Part shown: in pieces, positions 21,038 to 29,320 of the stretch | How the letters are laid out: each line of letters starts with the position of its first letter | Position numbering within the stretch: position 1 is the first letter of the stretch | Origin: 73-13 sp035555435 | GTDB taxonomy: Bacteria > Actinomycetota > Actinomycetes > Actinomycetales > Microbacteriaceae | Direction of reading: 5' to 3' | Assembly: GCA_035555435.1 (NCBI GenBank) | Contig: DATMGN010000055.1 | Span: 1-30,510, forward strand | DNA: 30,510 nucleotides | Notes under the pieces: model-generated | What the model saw: only the letters and a program-made list of their open reading frames with translations | What the model was told of the DNA's origin: nothing | Database searches by the model: none | Translations under genes and position numbers: made by a program

Positions 21038-21066
21038 GTCTCCGTCAAGACTAACGACGCGGAGAC
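21038..21066. promoter_or_regulatory. inverted repeat before the response regulator
   Basis: GTCTCCG (21038-21044) and CGGAGAC (21060-21066) form a seven-base inverted repeat 58 bases before the response-regulator start. It could be an operator or a small terminator; nothing else is seen between 20906 and 21124. Confidence 0.3.
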
Positions 21067-21124
21067 GATGAATCTCTCCGGCGCGGACTCGTGCGTGCGA
21101 CACTCGATCGCGGGGGAGATCGAG

Positions 21125-21772
21125 ATGCGGAATGCGAAGCGGATCGCGATCGTCGATGATCACGAGCTCGTCGCGATCGCCGTGCAGGGACTGCTGGACG
21201 GCAGCGCGGATCTCGAGCTCGTGCGCCACACGACGACCGTCGCGGAGCTCGTGCGCCGCATGCGCGATGCCGACCTCGTGCTGCTCGATCTGAGCCTGAG
21301 GGACGACTCGGCCCCCGCGGCGAACATCGCCGCGATCCGCGACTGGGGTGCCGAGGTGCTCGTCCTCACCTCGGCGGAGAACCCGTACCTGGTGCGCGAG
21401 GCCTCGCGGACCGACGCCCTCGGCATCGTGCGGAAGTCCGCTCCGCGGGCCGAGCTGCTCGCCGCGGTCGCCGCCGCCGCGCGCGGCGAGCACGTGTCGA
21501 GCACCGAGTGGGCGTCCGCGCTCGACACCGACCCCCTGCTCCGCGGCGCACCCCTGACGGCGAGAGAACGCGAGGTGCTCGCGCTGTACGCGTCCGGCAT
21601 GGGGGCCAAGGAGGTCGGTGCAGCGCTGTTCGTGAGCGAGAACACGGTCAACGACCACCTCCGGCGCATCCGGTCGGTCTACCAGCAGCTCGGCCGGCCT
21701 GCGGCGACGAAAGTCGAGCTGTACCAGCGCGGCATCGAGGACGGCTTCATGCCCGCTCCCCACCGTGGCTGA
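21125..21772 (+). CDS. LuxR/NarL-type response regulator
   Basis: A 215-residue regulator. The receiver domain (1-115) has IAIVDDHELVAIA, the phosphoacceptor Asp in LVLLDLSLRDD, LVLTSAE and the conserved Lys in VRKSAP. The LuxR HTH domain is at about 145-205 (LTAREREVLALYASGMGAKE, then VSENTVNDHLRRIRSVYQQL). ATG 21125 is chosen because GGGGGAG precedes it; the longer frame adds an unlikely 19 residues. It overlaps the histidine kinase start by eight bases, so the two form a two-component pair, probably controlling the nearby SipW operon. A truncated paralogue lies at 29033. Confidence 0.9.
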   Translation: MRNAKRIAIVDDHELVAIAVQGLLDGSADLELVRHTTTVAELVRRMRDADLVLLDLSLRDDSAPAANIAAIRDWGAEVLVLTSAENPYLVREASRTDALGIVRKSAPRAELLAAVAAAARGEHVSSTEWASALDTDPLLRGAPLTAREREVLALYASGMGAKEVGAALFVSENTVNDHLRRIRSVYQQLGRPAATKVELYQRGIEDGFMPAPHRG

Positions 21773-23879
21773 GCCGATCGTCGGGCGCGCCGAGCTCGCC
21801 GCCCGGCGGCTGATCGCGGTCGGCACGGCGATCGTCGCGCTCCTGGTCGCCGTCGTCGCCGTGCTCCTCCTGCTCCGTGACGACGCCCGGGGTCTGCCGC
21901 ACTGGTTCCTCGCGATCGCTGCGGGCGTCACCGTCGCGTTCGTCGCCCTCGGGATGCTCGCGCCTTGGCTGGGTCCGCGCAGCCTGCGCGCGTGCGCCGG
22001 TGTCGTGAGCGTCGCATACGCGCTGCTGCTCGCCGCCTTCCTCCCCGCCCAGTCCGTGCTGACGGACATCGATCGGTTCCCCTGGATGCTCTCGGCGAGC
22101 GCGGCCGCGGTCGCCGCGGCGCTGCTCGCCTTCGGCCAAGCGGGAGCCTGGTCGATGCTCGCGCTCGCCGCCGGCGCGGGCCTCGGCTACCGCCTGCTCG
22201 TCGGAGGCCTCGACCTCGACGGGATCGTCAACGACGCCCAGGCGACGCTGTCCGGCGCGGTCGTCTGCGTCATCTGCGGGCAGGTGCTCGTCAGCAGCCG
22301 GGGGCTCGACCGCGCGGCGGCGCTCGTCACCGCGGAGACCGCGCGTGCGTCGGGGGAGCGCGGGCGGCTCGCCGCGCGCACCCGCGCGGCTGCCCTCGTG
22401 CACGACGAGGTGCTCGCGACGCTGAACCTCGCCGCCTCCGACCTACCGCTGCCCGCCGAGCGGCTCGCCGCGCAGGCGGCGCAGGCCTCGGGCATGGTGA
22501 TCTCGCTCGTCGAGGACGATCCCGCCGTCCCTCGACTCGTCGACGCGCTCCGAGCCGAGGCGCAGCGCTCGGGCGCCCCCCTCGTCGACCGGACGGCCGG
22601 GGAGCTCGCGGTCGACCCGGCAGCCGCGCAGGCGATCCTCGCGGCGGTCCGGCAGGCGCTCGAGAACAGCTCGCGTCACGCCGGCCCCGGCGCGCGGCGC
22701 CGCGTCGAGGTCGAAGGCGACGCGTCGCGCGTGGTGGTCGAGGTGGTCGACGACGGCATCGGATTCGAGCCCGAGGCGGTGGGCGCCGATCGGCTGGGGG
22801 TGCGCTCGAGCATCCTCGCGCGAGTGCGGGAGGTGCCCGGCGGCGGCGCCTCGGTCGAGTCGGCGCCCGGGCGGGGCACGCGCGTGCGGCTCTCCTGGGT
22901 GCCGCCCGCTGCCGAGACCGAGCCGCCCGCCGCGTCACCGCGGTCGCTCCGGGCGGGCCTCCTCGTCATCGCGATCGTGTTCGTCGCCGGGCAGACGCTC
23001 AGCGCCGTCGCGGCGGCGCTCGCGACCGGGTCGTGGTGGGCGCCGATGGGGGCCCTGCTCGTGCTGCTCGCCGCCGCGGAGGTACTGCGACTCGCGCCGA
23101 CGCCGGTTGCGAGCCTCCCCCGCACGGCGGTCTTCCTCGTGCTCGTCGTCGGGGTCGTCACCGGCGGGCTGCTCGCCGTACCGTTCGCCTTCGGCACCGC
23201 GTGGTTCACGGCCGCCGCCGCCTTCCTCCTCGTCGCGCTCGCGCTCCGCGAGCGCCCGGGGTCCGCGCTCGCGGGCCTCGCGGCGATCGTCGCGGTCGTG
23301 GTCGGCGTCGGGCTCGGGTCCGGCGCGGGACCGGCGACGATCGCCCTCGTCGCGGGGAGGCCGATCGTGCTCGTCCTGCTCGCCGTCGCGCTGCTCGTCG
23401 CGGTCACCCGGATGGAGCGGCGCACGCGGGAGCTGCATCGCCAGAGCGCCGAGACGGCGCGGCGTGCGGCATGGGATGCGGCGAGTCGCGCCGAGCTCGC
23501 CGCGCGCGCCACGGAGCTCGACCGCCGGGTCGTGCCGCTCCTCGCCAGGATCGCCGCCGGCGCCGAGCTGACGGACTCGGAGCGGCGGGCGTGCTCGGTG
23601 CTCGAGGGCGAGCTGCGCGACGAGTACCGCGCCGGCGGGCTCGTCCGCGAGCCGCTCGCGACAGCGGTGAGCCGCGCCCGCGCCAGAGGCGTCGACGTCG
23701 TCCTGCTCGACGATGCGACGATGCCGCCGGACGAGCCGACGCTCGACGCCGTCGCCGCCTGGATGGCCGCGGCGATCGAGTCGGCGCGCAGCCGCGTCGT
23801 CGGCCGGCTACAGCCCGCGGACCGGGACGCCGTCGCGACCGTCACCGTCGATGGCGCAACCATCGGTTTCCATGGCTGA
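21765..23879 (+). CDS. histidine kinase with a second membrane/kinase-like half
   Basis: A 704-residue protein, partner of the preceding regulator. A first block of membrane segments (about 15-170) leads to a HisKA_3-like dimerisation helix with H213 in ALVHDEVLATLNLAAS and a HATPase domain with N301 (QALENSSRHA) and VVDDGIGFEP. Then comes an extra half: a second set of membrane segments (about 395-550) and a helical C-terminus (HRQSAETARRAAWDAASRAE and beyond) that resembles another dimerisation region but has no histidine-box or ATP-binding motif. The length is about twice that of usual NarX/DesK-type kinases. GTG 21765 overlaps the regulator stop. Confidence 0.85.
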   Translation: MAEPIVGRAELAARRLIAVGTAIVALLVAVVAVLLLLRDDARGLPHWFLAIAAGVTVAFVALGMLAPWLGPRSLRACAGVVSVAYALLLAAFLPAQSVLTDIDRFPWMLSASAAAVAAALLAFGQAGAWSMLALAAGAGLGYRLLVGGLDLDGIVNDAQATLSGAVVCVICGQVLVSSRGLDRAAALVTAETARASGERGRLAARTRAAALVHDEVLATLNLAASDLPLPAERLAAQAAQASGMVISLVEDDPAVPRLVDALRAEAQRSGAPLVDRTAGELAVDPAAAQAILAAVRQALENSSRHAGPGARRRVEVEGDASRVVVEVVDDGIGFEPEAVGADRLGVRSSILARVREVPGGGASVESAPGRGTRVRLSWVPPAAETEPPAASPRSLRAGLLVIAIVFVAGQTLSAVAAALATGSWWAPMGALLVLLAAAEVLRLAPTPVASLPRTAVFLVLVVGVVTGGLLAVPFAFGTAWFTAAAAFLLVALALRERPGSALAGLAAIVAVVVGVGLGSGAGPATIALVAGRPIVLVLLAVALLVAVTRMERRTRELHRQSAETARRAAWDAASRAELAARATELDRRVVPLLARIAAGAELTDSERRACSVLEGELRDEYRAGGLVREPLATAVSRARARGVDVVLLDDATMPPDEPTLDAVAAWMAAAIESARSRVVGRLQPADRDAVATVTVDGATIGFHG

Positions 23880-23938
23880 ACGCCCGTAGCGCCCGCGCCC
23901 GACCCGCATAGCCTGAGCCGCGCGACCGGGGAGGTGCG

Positions 23939-24211
23939 GTGGGAGAGACGTGGGTGATCGTCGTCGTGGTCGTCGCGAGCGTCCTCGCCGGCTTCCTGGT
24001 CGTCGCGGCGGTCGCGCTCGTCCGCAGGGCCGCGCGCGATCTCGCGGCCGACCCCGCAGCCGCCGAGCTCAGAACCACCGATTCCAGGGGTCAGAACGCG
24101 ATCGCCGCCGGACGCGATCTCGATAGCTTCGGGACGACCCCAACGAGTCGTGCCCCGGATCGCCTCCGGCGGCGCACCGGACGAACGAGGAGACCATGGA
24201 CAAGTCGATGA
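23939..24211 (+). CDS. possible small membrane protein
   Basis: A 90-residue frame with one clear membrane segment (VIVVVVVASVLAGFLVVAAV) after GTG 23939, which has GGGGAGG upstream. Its second half is Arg/Thr-rich and overlaps the start of the next gene by 16 bases, so either the C-terminus or the whole gene may be spurious. The stretch 23880-24195 must also hold the promoter of the SipW-dependent operon. Confidence 0.4.
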   Translation: MGETWVIVVVVVASVLAGFLVVAAVALVRRAARDLAADPAAAELRTTDSRGQNAIAAGRDLDSFGTTPTSRAPDRLRRRTGRTRRPWTSR

Positions 24212-24744
24212 AGGGGCTGCTCGCCATCGCGGCGGCGGTCGCCCTCACGGTGGGCGGCACCGGCTCGCTCGCCTACTGGCAGGCGTCGCAGTCGGTCGCG
24301 GCGGCCGAGTTCACGCTCGGCACGCTCGAGCTCGCCTCGCTCGGCGACGGCGGATGGACGAAGGGCGGCAGCGCGCTCGACCCCGCGACCGCCGTCCTGA
24401 TCCCCGGCGACTACGTGACGTACACCGAGTCGTTCGAGGCGACCGTCACCGGCGACGGCATCGTCGTGACGGCGGACGCGACGGTCGGCGCGCTCACCGC
24501 GAGCGAGCCGGTCGCCGACGGCCCGAGCATGTCGTCGATCATCCTCTCGGGGAGCAGCCTCAACCGCCTCGACAGCACGACCTGGGAGGTCGAGTCCTCG
24601 GGCACCATCACCGTGAGCTTCACGCTCATGGTGCCGAGCGGCATGACCGAGGGACAGGGCCTCGGCCTCGATCTCGCGGCGACGACCATCGCGCTGACCC
24701 AGGTCTCGGTGCTGCCCGAGGACACGATCCCCTGCGCCTGCTGA
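24196..24744 (+). CDS. SipW-dependent secreted protein 1 (TasA/camelysin-like)
   Basis: A 182-residue secreted protein with the alternate signal of this family: MDKSMKGLLAIAAAVALTVG, then GTGSLAYWQASQSVAAAEFT, including the typical Ala-Tyr-Trp just before cleavage and the FTLGTLELAS start of the mature part. The mature domain is beta-rich (TVTGDGIVVTADATVGALTA) and ends ALTQVSVLPEDTIPCAC. Related proteins form surface fibres or pili once cut by a SipW-type peptidase, which is encoded five genes downstream. AGGAG precedes the ATG. It is first of a tight operon. Confidence 0.88.
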   Translation: MDKSMKGLLAIAAAVALTVGGTGSLAYWQASQSVAAAEFTLGTLELASLGDGGWTKGGSALDPATAVLIPGDYVTYTESFEATVTGDGIVVTADATVGALTASEPVADGPSMSSIILSGSSLNRLDSTTWEVESSGTITVSFTLMVPSGMTEGQGLGLDLAATTIALTQVSVLPEDTIPCAC

Positions 24745-24766
24745 CGATCCGGTCGAAGGAGTCGCA

Positions 24767-25282
24767 GTGAACCGTCTCGCCCTGGGCGCCGCCGCCCTCG
24801 CCGCGGCGACGGCCCTGTGCCTCGGGGGAGCGGGCTCGACCGCGTTCTGGCAGGAAACGACATCCGTGGGGGCGACGACCTTCCAGCTCGGCGAGCTCCG
24901 GCTCGAGGCGGGCGCCGCGACGTGGCGCGCGGACGGCGCCGCGATCCCGGGAGGCTTCCGCGCGGTCCCCGGCACGGTGCTGACGTACACGCAGCAGTTC
25001 GCGCTGACGCTCACCGGCGACGATCTCACCGCGCGGATCGCGCTCGACCCGGGGGCGGTGACGACCTCGGCGGGCAGCAGCTTCGCACTGTCAGGCGCGA
25101 GCCTCGCCGGCCCGGTCGTCTGGGACGCCGACGCGGATGCCTGGACCGCGACCGAGTCCGGCGAGCTCACGCTGAGCCTCGTCTTCACCTGGCCGCGTGG
25201 CGTCGACATCGACGACGCGGCGCAGGGGGCCGGCATCGAGATCGCCGCCTCCAGGCTGCTCGTCGTGCAGGCGGTGTCGTGA
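24767..25282 (+). CDS. SipW-dependent secreted protein 2
   Basis: A 171-residue paralogue of the preceding protein: signal LALGAAALAAATALCLGGAG with STAFWQETTSVGATTFQLGE, then a beta-rich domain (LTGDDLTARIALDPGAVTTS). The GTG start has GAAGGAG upstream. It follows the first gene by 22 bases and its stop overlaps the ATG of the third gene. Confidence 0.85.
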   Translation: MNRLALGAAALAAATALCLGGAGSTAFWQETTSVGATTFQLGELRLEAGAATWRADGAAIPGGFRAVPGTVLTYTQQFALTLTGDDLTARIALDPGAVTTSAGSSFALSGASLAGPVVWDADADAWTATESGELTLSLVFTWPRGVDIDDAAQGAGIEIAASRLLVVQAVS

Positions 25283-25815
25283 TGCCGCGGGAGCCGCTCC
25301 TCAGCGACCCGCTCGTGCGCCCGTCGCGTCGCTGGCCGGCGGCCGTCCTCGCGGCGGCCGCGGTGGTCGCCGCCGTCGCGGCGAGCCAGTCGAGCCTCGC
25401 CTACTGGAACGCGGCCGAGCCGACCGAGACGCTCTCGATCGTCTCGGGCACGGCGGCGCTCACGGTCGTCGCCCCCTCGGCCGCGCCGGGCAGCCTCGTG
25501 TTCCCGGGCAAGACCGTGTCCTACGGCGGCGGAGGCTTCGCGAACACCGGCGACGTGCCGCTCACGGTCACCGTCCTGCGCACCGACGCGGACGCGTTCG
25601 CCGCGGCGCTCGTCGTCAAGATCGGTGCCGCACCGTCGACGAGGCCCTGCTCCCCGACCGAGACCGTCCCGCCGGGCGGGACCGCGAGCCTCGGCCGGCA
25701 CGTGCCTGGCGCCGACTACGTCATGTGCGCCTCGGTCTCGCTCGGGTCGACCGCCGTCGTCGGCCCCGGGGCGACGACCTCGGTCACGCTCGACTTCACG
25801 GGGGTCCAGTCGTGA
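25282..25815 (+). CDS. SipW-dependent secreted protein 3
   Basis: A 177-residue protein with a basic 18-residue start, a hydrophobic segment (WPAAVLAAAAVVAAVAASQS) and SLAYWNAAEPTETLSIVSG, again an alternate signal with Ala-Tyr-Trp. The mature part (KTVSYGGGGFANTGDVPLTV, then PCSPTETVPPGGTASL and MCASVSLG) has two cysteines. Start and stop both overlap the neighbours (TGATG and GTGA), so it is translationally coupled to them. Confidence 0.85.
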   Translation: MPREPLLSDPLVRPSRRWPAAVLAAAAVVAAVAASQSSLAYWNAAEPTETLSIVSGTAALTVVAPSAAPGSLVFPGKTVSYGGGGFANTGDVPLTVTVLRTDADAFAAALVVKIGAAPSTRPCSPTETVPPGGTASLGRHVPGADYVMCASVSLGSTAVVGPGATTSVTLDFTGVQS

Positions 25816-26750
25816 GGCGCCGGACGCCGCGGGCCGTCGTCGCCGGCCTCGGCCTCGCCGCCGCACTCGCCGTCCTCACGCCCGTCGCCGCGAACGCCGT
25901 GTGGAGCTCGACCGCGACGGCCGCCTTGGGCGTCGAGGGGGCGCCGTTCGGCATGACCTCGGCGGCCGGGCCCACCGGCGGCTCGGTCCTGCTCGACGCT
26001 GCGGGAGGGACGAGCGCACAGGCCGAGATCGGCTTCCTGCTCGGATCGCTCTCCGGCGCTCCCGCCTGGACGGATGCCGTCGCGTCGGTACAGGTGACCT
26101 CGGGCGCACCGAGCGCGGGCCTCGCCGTGTCGACCGCGCAGTCGACGTCGGTCGCGACGTGCGGAGCGCCGATGTCGTACACCCCCGGTTCGCCGACGAC
26201 CGCGGTCCCGCTCGGCTCGGCGGGCGACGGCGGGCAGGTGCTGCTCTGCGTGCGGGTGTCGCTGACGGGACTCGGCCCGGCCGATGCGGGCCAGACGGTG
26301 GTCGTCACGGTCTCGGGCGCGGCGGCGCTCGGCGGCTGGTCGGCGACGGCCCCCGTGATCGCGGGCACGCTCACGATCGTCGACGTCGCACCGCCGGTGG
26401 TCCTGGAGGCCGTGTGCACCCCGACGACGGACGGCTGGTACGTGGGCTGGCACGACGCGGTCGACTTCGTGCTCCCCGATGGGGAGCCCTACGCACCGAT
26501 CCACTACGTCGTCACCACGGATGCCCTCGTCGGCGGGATACCCGTCAAGGAGTTCTGGGGCCACGACCTGGCGGGCAACGACGGCAGGCCCACGCTCGGG
26601 GCGAACGAGCTGGGCGGCCTCGGCCTGCCCGACGGCCCGCACACCTTCACGATCGCCCCGGCGGGCGGGCCCTATCCGATCGCCCGGTTCGTCGCGACGG
26701 TCTCCGGCGATCCGTGGGAACCGGATGTCACCTGCGGAGGTGCCGGATGA
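25812..26750 (+). CDS. secreted operon protein, beta-rich, 312 residues
   Basis: It has an N-terminal signal (VVAGLGLAAALAVLTPVAAN, then AVWSSTATAALG) and two beta-rich regions. The first contains QSTSVATCGAPM and VLLCVRVSLTGLG. The second, from about 195, is VLEAVCTPTTDGWYVGWHDA followed by GHDLAGNDGRP and ends with EPDVTCGGAG. It is probably a larger surface or fibre subunit of the same system; AVWSST resembles the end of a SipW-type signal. The GTG start overlaps the previous stop and its own stop overlaps the next ATG. Confidence 0.8.
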   Translation: MRRRTPRAVVAGLGLAAALAVLTPVAANAVWSSTATAALGVEGAPFGMTSAAGPTGGSVLLDAAGGTSAQAEIGFLLGSLSGAPAWTDAVASVQVTSGAPSAGLAVSTAQSTSVATCGAPMSYTPGSPTTAVPLGSAGDGGQVLLCVRVSLTGLGPADAGQTVVVTVSGAAALGGWSATAPVIAGTLTIVDVAPPVVLEAVCTPTTDGWYVGWHDAVDFVLPDGEPYAPIHYVVTTDALVGGIPVKEFWGHDLAGNDGRPTLGANELGGLGLPDGPHTFTIAPAGGPYPIARFVATVSGDPWEPDVTCGGAG

Positions 26751-27418
26751 TCCGCCGGATCGTGTCGGCGCTCGCGATCGGGACATCGCTCGCCCTCGTC
26801 CCGCTGCCCGCGGCCGCCGCAGGCTCGGAGGTCGAGTACTCGACCGACGGCGTGGTGTGGGGCGCGAGCCCGCCGCCTGCGGTCTTCCCCGCCTCCTGGC
26901 AGCCGGTGCCGGGCTCGACGACGACCGCGACGCTGTATGTCCGCGCCGCGCGGCCCGGCACGACCGTCGTCGGCGTCTACGCGGGAGCGCCCGCCTCGTC
27001 CGACCCGCAGCTGCTCGCCGCCACGACGCTCGCCGGCGCGACCGGGCCGGCGACGGCGCTCGACGGGCTCGGCGCCTGCTCCGCGGTCGCCGCCCAGGCC
27101 GTGCTCGCCCAGGGGGAGGTGCTCGCGGTGCCCATCACGATCGCGTTCTCCCCCGCCCTGACCGACGGCCGGGGCGCGAGCCTCGCGCTCGACCTGCTCG
27201 TCGACCTCAGCGACACGGGGGTGCCGGTGCTGCCGGGCGGCTGCCCGGTCGACCCCGAGATCATCGCCGCCTTCCCCGCCCCGTCCGCCGAGCGGCTGAC
27301 GACGACGGGCCAGACCCTCCCGTGGGAGCTGCTGCTCGCGGCGGCAGCCGTGCTCATCGGCGGGCTCGCCGGCGTCCTCGCCGCGCGCTCCGGGAGCAGC
27401 CGGGGCAGAACGCGATGA
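26747..27418 (+). CDS. membrane-anchored surface protein of the operon
   Basis: A 223-residue protein: Sec signal MIRRIVSALAIGTSLALVPL (cleaved near AAAAG), then an outer domain (VEYSTDGVVWGASPPPAV, TATLYVRAARPGTTVVGVYA, DGLGACSAVA), and a C-terminal membrane segment LLLAAAAVLIGGLAGVLAA with a basic tail. No clear LPXTG is seen (TTGQTLPWE). It may tie the fibre proteins to the membrane. ATGA overlaps on both sides keep it in the operon. Confidence 0.82.
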   Translation: MIRRIVSALAIGTSLALVPLPAAAAGSEVEYSTDGVVWGASPPPAVFPASWQPVPGSTTTATLYVRAARPGTTVVGVYAGAPASSDPQLLAATTLAGATGPATALDGLGACSAVAAQAVLAQGEVLAVPITIAFSPALTDGRGASLALDLLVDLSDTGVPVLPGGCPVDPEIIAAFPAPSAERLTTTGQTLPWELLLAAAAVLIGGLAGVLAARSGSSRGRTR

Positions 27419-27987
27419 CCGAGCGTCCCCTGCGCCGGGTCCTGTGGCGCGGCGTCTCGGCCGGGCTCCTCGCGCTCGTCGCCGTCGTGGCGACGCTCGT
27501 CGTCATCGTGCCCGCCGCGGCCGGCGCGAGCACCTTCACGATCACGGGGCGCTCGATGGAGCCGGCGCTGCCGCTCGGCACCCTCATTGTGACCCGACCC
27601 GCCGACGACCTCGCGATCGGCGACATCGTGACGTTCCAGCTCGTCTCGGGGGAGCCCGAGGTCGCGACCCACCGCATCGTCGGCGTCACCTTCACGGGCG
27701 ATCGGACCGCCTACGTCACGCGAGGCGACGCGAACGCCGCCGCCGACGCCGAGACGGTGCTCGCCGAGCAGGTGCGCGGCCGGCTGTGGTACTCCGTCCC
27801 GCTCGTCGGCTGGATCAACTACGCGCTGACCGGTCAGATGCGCGCCTGGCTCGTGCCCGCGATCGTCGTCGCCCTCGGGGCCTACGGCGGTTGGATGCTC
27901 ATCGGCGCCTACCGCGACCGGCGGCGCGTCACGGGCGCCCTGCCCCCGCGGGCCGCGGTCAGAGCCGCGGCGCGACCTCGGTCATGA
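27415..27987 (+). CDS. SipW-type signal peptidase I
   Basis: A 190-residue membrane protease of the archaeal/ER-like signal peptidase group. The first membrane segment is at 14-36, the catalytic Ser S47 in ITGRSMEPALPLGTLIVTRP, and a His takes the place of Lys in ATHRIVG (H86). The GDAN motif is in VTRGDANAAADAE, and a second membrane segment is near the end (WLVPAIVVALGAYGGWMLIG). It would process the SipW-dependent proteins encoded upstream. It is the last gene of the operon and overlaps by 29 bases the end of the convergent monooxygenase gene. Confidence 0.92.
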   Translation: MTERPLRRVLWRGVSAGLLALVAVVATLVVIVPAAAGASTFTITGRSMEPALPLGTLIVTRPADDLAIGDIVTFQLVSGEPEVATHRIVGVTFTGDRTAYVTRGDANAAADAETVLAEQVRGRLWYSVPLVGWINYALTGQMRAWLVPAIVVALGAYGGWMLIGAYRDRRRVTGALPPRAAVRAAARPRS

Positions 27988-28930
27988 ACCGCGTGAGGCT
28001 CGCGGTCGCCTCCTCGGCGACGAGGTCGCCGAAGAAGAAATGGCCCTCGAAGTAGTTCGAGTGCATCTGGCCGACGAGGCGGTCCGCGAGCAGGTCGCGG
28101 ACGGTCGAGGCGCTCCCGGCGATGCCGATGCCCGCGTCGAGCATCGCCTGCGAGTCGCCGAAGACGTCGAGGTTGTGGTCGCCGTTGGCGTGCCAGAGGC
28201 GCAGCATTCGCTCCCCGTGCGTCGCCCAGGCGCGGTGGAACCGGTCCGTCGCTTCGGCGTCCGACTCGCCGACGATGATCCAGCCCGCGAGCCCCACGCC
28301 GGGCCCGAGCGACGTCGCCCCTGACTCGGCCTTCGCCGCGTGGTAGGCCGCCGCGGCCTCGGCCATCTGTCCGCCCGTCCACCAGCCGACGAGGTTGATG
28401 CCGTTGCGCGCCGCCCAGTCGGCCGTCGGGGTGTTCGCCGAGGCATACCAGTACGAGATCTCGGACTGGGTCATCGCGGGGATGAGCTCGAGCTCGCCGA
28501 GGCGCCCCGTCTCGAGCGCGGCGCGCAGCAGCGGGAGCCGCTGCGCGAAGATCGCCCGCGACTGCGCGGGGTCGACGCCGACGTTCGCGAGCTCGTACGG
28601 CACGACGCCCGAGCCGACGCCGACGTCGATGCGTCCACCGCTCAGCAGATCGAGCGAGGCGATCTCCTCGGCGAGGGCGAGCGGGTGGTGGGCCGGCAGG
28701 ATGTTGACGAGGACGCCGAGGCGCATCCGGCTCGTACGCTGCGTGAGGGCCGCGAGGATGACGTTCGGCTGCACGATCGTGAGCGGCGCGCCGTGGTGCT
28801 CGGTCACGTGGTAGCGAGCAACGCCGAGGCGCTCCGCGGCCTCCACGAACGCGATGTGGCCGGCGACCGTCTCCTCCTGGGAGAGGCCGCCGAGATAGAT
28901 CTGATCGAAGATGCCGACCTCAAGCGTCAT
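27959..28930 (-). CDS. luciferase-like flavin monooxygenase
   Basis: A 323-residue enzyme of the bacterial-luciferase superfamily. Characteristic parts are ARYHVTEHHGAPLTIVQPNV, RLGVLVNILPAHHPLALAEE and IASLDLLSGGRIDVGVGSG, in the usual order within the barrel. Such enzymes use reduced flavin and oxygen (or F420) to oxidise small molecules; the substrate cannot be read from sequence. ATG 28930 begins directly with the first strand (MTLEVGIFDQIYLGG). It is divergent from the truncated regulator and convergent with the signal peptidase gene. Confidence 0.9.
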   Translation of the reverse strand: MTLEVGIFDQIYLGGLSQEETVAGHIAFVEAAERLGVARYHVTEHHGAPLTIVQPNVILAALTQRTSRMRLGVLVNILPAHHPLALAEEIASLDLLSGGRIDVGVGSGVVPYELANVGVDPAQSRAIFAQRLPLLRAALETGRLGELELIPAMTQSEISYWYASANTPTADWAARNGINLVGWWTGGQMAEAAAAYHAAKAESGATSLGPGVGLAGWIIVGESDAEATDRFHRAWATHGERMLRLWHANGDHNLDVFGDSQAMLDAGIGIAGSASTVRDLLADRLVGQMHSNYFEGHFFFGDLVAEEATASLTRFMTEVAPRL

Positions 28931-29032
28931 CGCGCTGCGTCTCCTCACGGGGCGCCGTTGCCCGAGTCCGAGCCTACCCCCGGCAGGGCGCTCGGCGGGC
29001 CGCGGGCGCGCGGCGCGCGATACCGTGGCCTC

Positions 29033-29320
29033 GTGGAAACCGCCAGGATCGCGGTCGTCGACGATCACGAGCTGCTCGCGCTCGCGATCGGCGATCGGAT
29101 CGGGACGCGCGCCGGTCTCGAGTTCGTCGGGCACGCCGAGACCGTCGAACGACTGCTGCGGCACTCGCGCCCCGCCGACCTCGTCGTGCTCGACCTCAAC
29201 CTCCGCGACGGCCCGAGCCCCGCCGACAACGTCGCGCCGATCCGCGCCTGGGGCGCCGAGGTGCTCGTGCTCACCTCCGGGGAGGAATGGCCCTCCCGCC
29301 GCCGAGCCCTCGGCCGCTAG
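29033..29320 (+). pseudogene. truncated response regulator (receiver domain only)
   Basis: A 95-residue frame starting at GTG 29033: ARIAVVDDHELLALAIGDR, then LVVLDLNLRDGPSPADNVA and GAEVLVLTSGEE. It is clearly a paralogue of the regulator at 21125, with the Asp pocket kept. After LTSGEE the similarity stops and the frame ends WPSRRRALGR, so the last part of the receiver (with the conserved Lys) and the whole HTH domain are missing. It runs into the stop of the convergent channel gene. A deletion that removed the rest, and perhaps a kinase partner, is the likely history. Confidence 0.7.

Noticed and set aside
21965..23911. 648-residue open frame within the histidine kinase gene
   Set aside because: Arg-dominated translation of GC-rich DNA in the wrong frame; the kinase frame has H-box and N-box.
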